From contig NZ_FOYW01000001.1 in the NCBI RefSeq assembly GCF_900115285.1, positions 62,001 through 126,000 of the forward strand: a stretch of DNA of 64,000 bases, read 5' to 3'. Position numbers and translations under genes: made by a program. The notes below the pieces were generated by a model, which saw only the letters and a list, made by a program, of their open reading frames with translations, ran no database searches and had not been told where the DNA came from. Position 1 is the stretch's first letter. Each line of letters opens with the position of its first letter. Positions 57,917 through 64,000 of the stretch are shown piece after piece. The stretch is from Marinobacter daqiaonensis (GTDB lineage: Bacteria; Pseudomonadota; Gammaproteobacteria; Pseudomonadales; Oleiphilaceae).

Positions 57917-58984
57917 ATGATCGGCTACCGCCGTCGCAACCGCAGTGCCATCAACATCTGGCCCGGCTTCGTGGATGCCCTGTCCGCGCTGCTGATGCTG
58001 GTGATATTCATGCTGCTGGTCTACGTGGTCAGCCAGCTCTACCTGTCCCAGACCCTATCGGACCGGGAAACCCAGCTTGCCCGCCTCAACAGTCAGCTGG
58101 ACGAGATTTCCAGTCTGCTCGGACTGGAGCGGGACCGCACCGAGGCCCTGGAGCAGGAAATGCAGCGGGTGCAGAACCAGCTGGGGGCATCCCTTGACCT
58201 GACCGATGAACTGGAGGCGGACCTTGAGCAGGCGCGGGAGGAAGCCCGCAGCACCCAGAATGAAATTGACGCCCAGAGGCTCCTGATCGGAGATCTGGAG
58301 GCAACCGCGGAGCAGGCGGAACAGGCGCTTTCCGAGGAACAGCTGCTTTCCGCCGCCCAGCGGGCCATGCTCCAGCAGCTGTCAGACCGGATCGGTGCGC
58401 TCCAGAGTCAGTTGCGCCAGATTTCGGAGGCGCTGAGACTGCAGAAGTCGCTGACGGCGGAGAAGGAAGCGGAGCTGGCGGAGGTGGGACGCCGTCTGAA
58501 CACTCTGCTGGCTGAAAGAGTCAGTAAACTCGAGCAGTATCAGTCGGAGTTCTTTGGCCGGTTGCGGGAGATCCTGCGGGACAACGAGAATATCCGGGTG
58601 GTCGGGGACCGGTTCCTGTTGCCGTCGGAACTGTTGTTTGCCTCGGCCTCGGACGAGCTCGGCCCTGCCGGGCAGCGGGAGCTGGACAAACTGGCTCGGG
58701 TCCTGCTCGATGTTGCCAGGAGGATTCCGGAGGACATCGACTGGATACTCCGCATCGACGGTCATACCGACCGCATTCCCATCAATACCCCGGAATTTCC
58801 ATCCAACTGGGAGCTATCCACGGCACGGGCGGTGTCCGTGGTCCGCTATCTGGCAAGCCAGGGGGTCCCTGAAGATCGCATGGCCGCAGCGGGGTTCGGT
58901 GAGCATTTCCCGGTAGCCGAGGGCCTTTCCGAAGAAGCACTGCGCAAGAACCGGCGTATCGAGATCAAGCTGACCTCCCGGTAG
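57917..58984 (+). CDS. MotB/OmpA-like peptidoglycan-binding membrane protein
   Basis: This 355-residue protein has one N-terminal membrane helix (WPGFVDALSALLMLVIFMLLVYVV) that carries the stator-type Asp of MotB-like proteins. A long coiled coil follows (about 45-210, Glu/Gln/Arg-rich), then an OmpA domain (from about 235; RIDGHTDRIPINTPEFPSNWELSTARA and RKNRRIEIKL). Topology and order after a MotA-like gene fit a MotA/MotB-type pair. The very long coiled coil distinguishes it from flagellar MotB. Confidence 0.82.
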   Translation: MIGYRRRNRSAINIWPGFVDALSALLMLVIFMLLVYVVSQLYLSQTLSDRETQLARLNSQLDEISSLLGLERDRTEALEQEMQRVQNQLGASLDLTDELEADLEQAREEARSTQNEIDAQRLLIGDLEATAEQAEQALSEEQLLSAAQRAMLQQLSDRIGALQSQLRQISEALRLQKSLTAEKEAELAEVGRRLNTLLAERVSKLEQYQSEFFGRLREILRDNENIRVVGDRFLLPSELLFASASDELGPAGQRELDKLARVLLDVARRIPEDIDWILRIDGHTDRIPINTPEFPSNWELSTARAVSVVRYLASQGVPEDRMAAAGFGEHFPVAEGLSEEALRKNRRIEIKLTSR

Positions 58985-59001
58985 TCGCGGCCTGAGCCCC
59001 C

Positions 59002-60114
59002 CTATCGAACCGGCCCCACAATGACGGCCGCCTGCAACGGCTGATTGCGTCCGTAACGGGACATCCGGTCGAACACCTTGCGGTCCACCGGTAGGTACTG
59101 CTTGTCGGCGATGGTGTCTCCCTCCTTGACGTCCACTTCCGGATCATGGAGGTAGACAAACTGGTCATCCACCGCGCATACCGTTACCCAGTGGGGGACC
59201 CGGCTGCGGTGCAGTTGCCACATACTGATCAGGATCACCGGAACGCTGCCGTGGCGCAGAGCCGTTTCGATCTCCGCCAGGGTGAGCGGGTCGTGGTGCA
59301 GCTCTATTCCGGCCTGACCGATGTCATGGAGGAAACCCTCGTGGACCAACTCCAGCACACGCTTCTTGTCCTCGCTGCGCACGGTTTCCCGGAACAGGGG
59401 GCCTTCCTGGCTGATGTATACGGTGGCATTGAAGCCGCGCTGCCAGGCCGCCAGGGCGAGACCGTGGGGTCCGCATCCGCCATGCCCCGCCAGCATGAAA
59501 ATGGTCGTGGCTTCCCGCCAGATCCGCAGCTCCTCCAGGGTGGTCATGGGCTGGCCGTGGTTGACCGCCGCCATGGCCATAAGCAGCGATGCGGGGCCGC
59601 AGGTGAACTCGGTGGTCTGGGGATAGTAGGGCACCTCGGGATAGGGACGGGTGGGTTCATAGAACAGGATGCGGCGTTCGAACCGCAGCGCGTCGCCATG
59701 ATCCTCATAGTAATCACGCAAGGTACCGAATTCCTTGTAGCCAAGGCGTCGATAGAGCGCAATGGCGCCGTGATTGTCGGCGCGAACCTCCAGTCGCATT
59801 ATAATGCGGTCTGCGTCCGCCGCCTGTCGCTCTGATTCCCGGACCAGGTCTTCGCCAAGACCGCGCCCACGCATTTCCGGCGCCACCGCGATGGAGTAGA
59901 TGCGCGCCAGTCTTGTATTGGCGTGCATCAACACCAGGCTGTAGCCCACCAGGACCCCGTTCTCCATGGCGAGGATGACCCGGTCCCGGGGCATGTCGAT
60001 AAAACGGCGAAAACTTCGCCGGGAGATCCGGTCCTCGGAAAAACACCGGTTCTCCAGGGCTACCAGGGCGTTGGTATCGCTGAGGGTTGCATTGCGGAAG
60101 GTCAGTTCGGGCAT
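59002..60114 (-). CDS. GNAT acetyltransferase / C39-like peptidase fusion
   Basis: This 370-residue fusion has an N-terminal GNAT domain (1 to about 145; acetyl-CoA motif VAPEMRGRGLGEDLVRESE) joined to a papain-like C39-type domain (about 155-360). The latter has the catalytic-type Cys at C172 in TEFTCGPASLLMAM and later His/Asp candidates in VPHWVTVCAVDDQFVYLHDPE. The target is unknown. It is divergent from the RimK-like ATP-grasp gene, with 194 bases between start codons; the same two genes are seen side by side in other gammaproteobacteria, which suggests they act on one peptide or protein substrate. Confidence 0.85.
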   Translation of the reverse strand: MPELTFRNATLSDTNALVALENRCFSEDRISRRSFRRFIDMPRDRVILAMENGVLVGYSLVLMHANTRLARIYSIAVAPEMRGRGLGEDLVRESERQAADADRIIMRLEVRADNHGAIALYRRLGYKEFGTLRDYYEDHGDALRFERRILFYEPTRPYPEVPYYPQTTEFTCGPASLLMAMAAVNHGQPMTTLEELRIWREATTIFMLAGHGGCGPHGLALAAWQRGFNATVYISQEGPLFRETVRSEDKKRVLELVHEGFLHDIGQAGIELHHDPLTLAEIETALRHGSVPVILISMWQLHRSRVPHWVTVCAVDDQFVYLHDPEVDVKEGDTIADKQYLPVDRKVFDRMSRYGRNQPLQAAVIVGPVR

Positions 60115-60308
60115 AACGGGTTACAACCGGGTCGATTCGTGAGCGGCTATTATGGGTGAGTGAGCCCCGTCGCGATAGCCGGTGAGTCATGCGTAAAATC
60201 ACGCACCAGCGGGGGATTGCCGGAGGCACGGTCCCGGACTACTGTACGCGATGTTCGGGTGACGTCAGAATCGACTGTTATCTTCCTTTTTTCCAGCATG
60301 AGGCCTTC

Positions 60309-61805
60309 ATGTCACGTCTGTTACTTGTTGTTGACCACGCCCGGGACTGGGCGCCGTACTATCCCAGCGAGGATGTATTGACGTTTGACCAGTACCTGCA
60401 GTTTTCGGCTCCCGCCCACAGCCGTGTCCGGGTCATCAACCTGTGCCAGAGCGGCCGCTACCTGAGCCAGGGCTATTACTGTTCGCTGCTGGCGGAGGCA
60501 CGGGGTCATCACGTTGTACCGTCGGTAATGACCCTGAACGATCTGGGCCGAAAGGGATTGTTCTCCCTTCAGCTGGAGGAACTGGATCCCTCCGTGATCC
60601 AGTGGCTGGATCAGGCCGCGGCCGAGGTTCGGGGCGACAGCAGGAACGGTCGCAGCGTCAAGGTTCGCACCTACTTCGGCCAGGCGGAGCAGCCGGAACT
60701 CAAACCGGTGGCCCGGGTCCTGTTCGAGCGTCTGCCCTGTCCGATTCTGGAAGTGGAATTCCGCCACCGCAAGGGCAAGGGGTGGCAGATAGAAACCATG
60801 AAGCCCGCTTCACCCTCGGACCTGGCCGAGAAGCAGCAGGATGTCTTCGCGGCGGCCCTCGACCGGTTCAGCAGCATTGTCTGGCGCAAGCCCCGGACCC
60901 GCCGCAGGTACCGGTTCGACCTGGCCATGCTGGTCAACCCTGAGGACCCGCTGCCGCCAAGCGATGAGGAGGCCCTGACCAAATTCGAAAAGGCGGGCCG
61001 GAAGCTGGGCATCAACGTGGAACGGATAACCCGCCGGGACTATATGCGATTGCCGGAGTACGACGGCCTTTTCATTCGTGAAACCACGGCGATCGATCAT
61101 CACACCTATCGGTTTGCCCGCAAGGCGGAAGCGGAGGGCCTGGTGGTGATCGACGACCCGGTCTCGATCCTCCGTTGCACCAACAAGGTCTTTCTCGCCG
61201 ACCTGCTGCGAACCAACAAGGTGCCCACGCCGAAGACCCTGATTCTGTCCCGGGACCAGAAAGATGCGGCGGCCAAGGTGATCGAGCATCTTGGCTTTCC
61301 GGTGGTGGTGAAGATTCCGGACGGCGCCTTCTCCAAGGGTGTTCTCAAGGCGAAGGATGAAAAAGAACTGGCGGAGGCCCTCAAGACCCTGTTCCGCCAG
61401 TCCGCCCTGGTGCTGGCCCAGGAATACTTTCCCACTGATTACGACTGGCGCATCGGTGTTCTGGGCGGGCGGGCCATCTACGCCTGCAAGTACTTCATGG
61501 TGAAAGGCCACTGGCAGATCTACCAGCACGGCGAAGCCAAGCAGGTGGAAAGTGGCGACTATGACACCCTGCCCACCTATGAAGTGCCCCGCAACGTGGT
61601 GCAGGCCGCCCTTAACGCCACCCGTCTTATTGGCGATGGCCTCTATGGGGTCGACATCAAGCAGGCGGGCAACCGGGTGGCAGTGATTGAAGTGAATGAC
61701 AACCCCAGTATCGACTCCGATGTCGAGGACCGTTTCCTGGGGGGCGAGCTCTACACCCTGATCATGCAGGAATTTCTTTCCCGCATGGAGGCCAAGAGGC
61801 GCTGA
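60309..61805 (+). CDS. RimK-like ATP-grasp ligase with N-terminal RLPK-type domain
   Basis: The start at 60309 (five bases after GAGG) gives MSRLLLVVDHARDWAPYYPS; an in-frame ATG at 60189 is rejected. The 498-residue protein has an N-terminal domain (1 to about 270) typical of long RimK-family proteins. The ATP-grasp domain (about 310-490) has VVVKIPDGAFSKGV, LAQEYFPTDYDWRIGVLGGRAI and the metal-binding VIEVNDNPSIDSD. ATP-grasp ligases of this kind join amino acids such as glutamate to a peptide or protein end. The substrate here is unknown. Confidence 0.88.
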   Translation: MSRLLLVVDHARDWAPYYPSEDVLTFDQYLQFSAPAHSRVRVINLCQSGRYLSQGYYCSLLAEARGHHVVPSVMTLNDLGRKGLFSLQLEELDPSVIQWLDQAAAEVRGDSRNGRSVKVRTYFGQAEQPELKPVARVLFERLPCPILEVEFRHRKGKGWQIETMKPASPSDLAEKQQDVFAAALDRFSSIVWRKPRTRRRYRFDLAMLVNPEDPLPPSDEEALTKFEKAGRKLGINVERITRRDYMRLPEYDGLFIRETTAIDHHTYRFARKAEAEGLVVIDDPVSILRCTNKVFLADLLRTNKVPTPKTLILSRDQKDAAAKVIEHLGFPVVVKIPDGAFSKGVLKAKDEKELAEALKTLFRQSALVLAQEYFPTDYDWRIGVLGGRAIYACKYFMVKGHWQIYQHGEAKQVESGDYDTLPTYEVPRNVVQAALNATRLIGDGLYGVDIKQAGNRVAVIEVNDNPSIDSDVEDRFLGGELYTLIMQEFLSRMEAKRR

Positions 61806-61816
61806 ACGTCGGGCCT

Positions 61817-62959
61817 TCAGTCCCGTGGCTGCCAGACCTTCACGCTGGCCAGCCCCGGGAGGCCGTCCATCCGCGACTGGATTTCGCCGGTGGCGGGCAG
61901 CGCCACAACGGCCTGGTCCAGGAAAAGCTCGACGTGGACTTCATTGTTCAGGTAGTGGAGGCGGAGGTGATGCGGTACCGCCTCCAGCTCCGGAACCTGC
62001 GTCCGCAGGTAATTCCGGATTTCCCCGCGGCCAGGAAGCTCCGGCGTCGTCGGTGTACCGGACTGGTCGTTCTCGGCATCGATATGAAAGTTGATGTCGC
62101 GGATATTCGGCAGTGTTGCCCGCATCCGCCGCAACACCTGCATGCCCACCTGGTGACCTTCCGATACGCTGATCTCCGCCTTTACCACCAGATGAATATC
62201 CACCAGGATATCGCTTCCCATCCGCCGGCTGCGAAGGTCGTGTACGTCACGCACCCCTTCTGTTCCGGCCGCGACCGCCTTGAGTCGCCGGATATCCTCC
62301 TGCGACAGACCCGTATCCACCAGCTCCCGGACACTGCTCCAGGTAAAGTTCCAGCCCACATGGGCAATGATCACGGCTATGACGATGGCCGCCACCGCAT
62401 CCAGCCAGTGGAACCCGGCCATGGCGCCAGCAGCGCCGACCAATACCACAACGGAAGACAGGGCATCGGTACGGCTGTGCCAGGCATTGGCGACAATGAG
62501 GTCGGAGCGGATCTTCTCGCCGACACGGCGGGTATAGCGGAATATCCACTCCTTGCCCGCCACCGAGACAAGCGCCACCACTAACACGGGCCATCCCGGT
62601 GCCGTCAGGGTTTCCGTGCTGATCAGCCGCCAAAGATTGTCCCAGGCCAGTGCCCCACCGATGGCAATGAGGAAACTGCCCAGGATCATGGTGCCGAGGG
62701 TTTCGAAGCGCTGGTGGCCGTAGGGATGGTTCGAGTCAGGACCCTGTCGCGACAGTTTCATCACGATCAGGACCACAAGGTCCGACAGAACGTCTGTGAA
62801 AGAGTGGACTCCGTCCACGAACAGGGCCTGGGAATGAAACAGCAGGCCGCCAATGCATTTCAGGATGCCCAGAACCGCATCCAGAATCATGCCAATTACG
62901 GTAACCTTCGAGGCTTCGGTGAATTCCCGGTCGAGACGACTCTGATGAGTGGCTGACAT
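61817..62959 (-). CDS. Cation diffusion facilitator family transporter
   Basis: This 380-residue inner-membrane protein should export divalent metal (Zn2+, Fe2+ or Mn2+) in exchange for protons. The N-terminal half has about five to six membrane helices with the metal-site pattern HSQALFVDGVHSFTDVLSDLVV and the loop HPYGHQRFETLG. The C-terminal cytoplasmic domain (about 215-290) has HDLRSRRMGSDILVDIHLVV. An extra 80 or so residues after the usual CDF end (from about 300) are present. Metal preference cannot be told. Confidence 0.9.
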   Translation of the reverse strand: MSATHQSRLDREFTEASKVTVIGMILDAVLGILKCIGGLLFHSQALFVDGVHSFTDVLSDLVVLIVMKLSRQGPDSNHPYGHQRFETLGTMILGSFLIAIGGALAWDNLWRLISTETLTAPGWPVLVVALVSVAGKEWIFRYTRRVGEKIRSDLIVANAWHSRTDALSSVVVLVGAAGAMAGFHWLDAVAAIVIAVIIAHVGWNFTWSSVRELVDTGLSQEDIRRLKAVAAGTEGVRDVHDLRSRRMGSDILVDIHLVVKAEISVSEGHQVGMQVLRRMRATLPNIRDINFHIDAENDQSGTPTTPELPGRGEIRNYLRTQVPELEAVPHHLRLHYLNNEVHVELFLDQAVVALPATGEIQSRMDGLPGLASVKVWQPRD

Positions 62960-63413
62960 GTAAAATCCTGTAAAAGGGTATTGCTTTTGTGGCGGGCGTC
63001 ATGGATTTCGGCCCATCTTATGCACAAGACGGACATCCCGCCGAGCTCTTAATGCAGGATAAACCAATCCTGTTTTTTTTGTTTTTGAGTCTCTAATATC
63101 ATGAAAAATATAGAGAATTTAACTGGTCAAAAAATAACCAATTCGCAGAGTGGGGCATGAGCCAAGGGATTGGCCGGTTTGAAGGGCAATTTTCAACAGG
63201 GTTATCCACAGAATCCGTGGAAAAGGTCACAACACCTTAACCATACAGTCATTTAGGTGTCATCCAGGGTAGCTACGGGCGTCTGTGGAAAACTTCCGCT
63301 ATACTTTTGCCCCCGTTAAACGGCGCAAAATATTACCAGAAGTTTTATAAAGATCACGAACTTTATGGTACGCCTGCGCCAGGCTGTGGATTACTCCTTA
63401 CCGGAACCTTTTT
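62960..63413. promoter_or_regulatory. Divergent intergenic region with A+T-rich tract and DnaA-box-like motifs
   Basis: This 454-base gap lies between the divergent CDF gene and pyrD. Bases about 63070-63155 are very A+T-rich. A consensus DnaA box TTATCCACA is at 63202-63210. TGTGGAAAA (63284-63292) and TGTGGATTA (63385-63393) are box-like on the other strand, and CGTGGAAAA is at 63216-63224. A TATACT near 63299 could be the -10 of pyrD. No gene was found in it. Confidence 0.45.
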
Positions 63414-64000
63414 ATGTATTCGTTGCTTCGCAGGATTCTGTTTGCCTTGCCACCGGAAACCGCCCACAGGGTCGCTCTCGCCGGACTGGATCTGGCCGCC
63501 GGTAGCGGCTTGCTCAAGGGATTGGTAGCACCACCGGCCGATCTGCCGGTTCGCGTCATGGGACTGGACTTTCCGAATCCTGTGGGACTGGCGGCCGGCC
63601 TGGATAAAAACGCGGATCACCTGCAGGGGCTGGGGGCGCTGGGTTTCGGCTTCATCGAGGTGGGTACGGTGACCCCCCAGCCGCAGCCCGGCAACCCCGC
63701 ACCCCGCATGTTCCGTCTGCCGGAGCATGGAGCGATTATCAATCGCATGGGATTCAATAACGAGGGTCTCGACCATCTGATCGCCAGGGTGGCCAGCCGC
63801 CGCTATAACGGCGTGCTCGGCATCAATGTGGGAAAGAATAAGGTCACCCCGGCGGAGGAAGCGGAATCCGACTACCGCAAGGGCATCGCCGGTGTCTACG
63901 ACTACGCGGACTACATTACGGTCAATGTCTCCTCGCCCAACACCCCGGGGCTGCGGGATCTCCAGTTCGGAGACTCCCTGAAGCGACTGCTGGATGCCAT
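63414..64000 (+). CDS. pyrD: Dihydroorotate dehydrogenase (quinone), N-terminal part
   Basis: The frame starts at ATG 63414 ([20 protein letters not shown]) and is open to the window edge, giving the first 195 or so residues. The N-terminal helices that associate with the membrane mark the class 2, quinone-linked enzyme of pyrimidine synthesis. FMN-site segments are visible: [37 protein letters not shown] and [15 protein letters not shown] (with the catalytic-type Ser). The 3' end is outside the window. Confidence 0.96.
   Translation, partial: MYSLLRRILFALPPETAHRVALAGLDLAAGSGLLKGLVAPPADLPVRVMGLDFPNPVGLAAGLDKNADHLQGLGALGFGFIEVGTVTPQPQPGNPAPRMFRLPEHGAIINRMGFNNEGLDHLIARVASRRYNGVLGINVGKNKVTPAEEAESDYRKGIAGVYDYADYITVNVSSPNTPGLRDLQFGDSLKRLLDA

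Noticed and set aside
57086..58984. Zorya anti-phage system
   Set aside because: Only a ZorA/ZorB-like pair is present; zorC, zorD or zorE are absent and neighbours are unrelated.
62960..63413. Chromosomal replication origin
   Set aside because: DnaA-like boxes and an A+T tract are present, but the neighbours (CDF transporter, pyrD) are not the dnaA/rpmH or mnmG/mioC genes expected at oriC.

Overview
The window reads as chromosomal DNA of a marine gammaproteobacterium close to Marinobacter and its relatives. This rests on gene content and order rather than a database match. It has a G+C-rich housekeeping gene set, a fused tyrA-aroA gene inside a gyrA-serC-pheA-hisC-tyrA/aroA-cmk-rpsA-ihfB-lapA-lapB-pyrF string, a sodium-pumping oxaloacetate decarboxylase (oadGAB), and an imuA-imuB-dnaE2 mutagenesis operon. 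Coding density is high. No prophage, insertion sequence, CRISPR array or rRNA operon is visible. The first gene (DUF1631 family) and the last (pyrD) are cut by the window edges.

Layout: 1-2.6 kb holds ampD and, on the minus strand, a cobalamin adenosyltransferase and a ketopantoate reductase-like gene. From 2.6 to 7.6 kb the minus-strand string pepA-holC-valS leads into that reductase gene. From 7.9 to 10.0 kb lptF-lptG encode the permease pair of LPS export. From 10 to 15.1 kb are an RDD membrane protein, alaS, lysC and csrA. From 15.3 to 16.5 kb is a tRNA region: tRNA-Ser(GCT), then two intact tRNA-Arg(ACG) genes, each sandwiched between partial tRNA-Arg copies that carry insertions in the D or T loop. 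From 16.7 to 24 kb are a secreted esterase-like lipoprotein, a DUF2058 gene, dbpA and oadGAB. From 24.1 to 29.4 kb is the SOS mutasome operon under a perfect LexA box. From 29.5 to 38.1 kb are phhB, a universal stress protein, an AraC regulator facing a 1041-residue secreted beta-propeller/di-haem protein, a periplasmic binding protein, a thioesterase and gamma-glutamyltransferase. From 38.3 to 52.9 kb are purU and the long plus-strand gyrA-to-pyrF string. From 52.9 to 53.3 kb are two large palindromic repeats. From 53.4 to 64 kb are tRNA-Asn, an aminotransferase, uvrB, a MotA/OmpA-like pair, a divergent GNAT-C39 / RimK-like ATP-grasp pair, a cation diffusion facilitator and pyrD.

Most genes are core metabolism and information processing. 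The aromatic amino acid genes (pheA, tyrA-aroA, hisC, phhB) and serC form one functional theme, and DNA repair/damage genes (imuA-imuB-dnaE2, uvrB) another. The least explained DNA is the tRNA-Arg region at 15.47-16.46 kb and the palindromic pair at 52.92-53.30 kb. Both share a design in which short or long hairpins re-pair each half of an interrupted sequence. The divergent RimK-like/GNAT-C39 pair is the best candidate for an uncharacterised enzymatic system.
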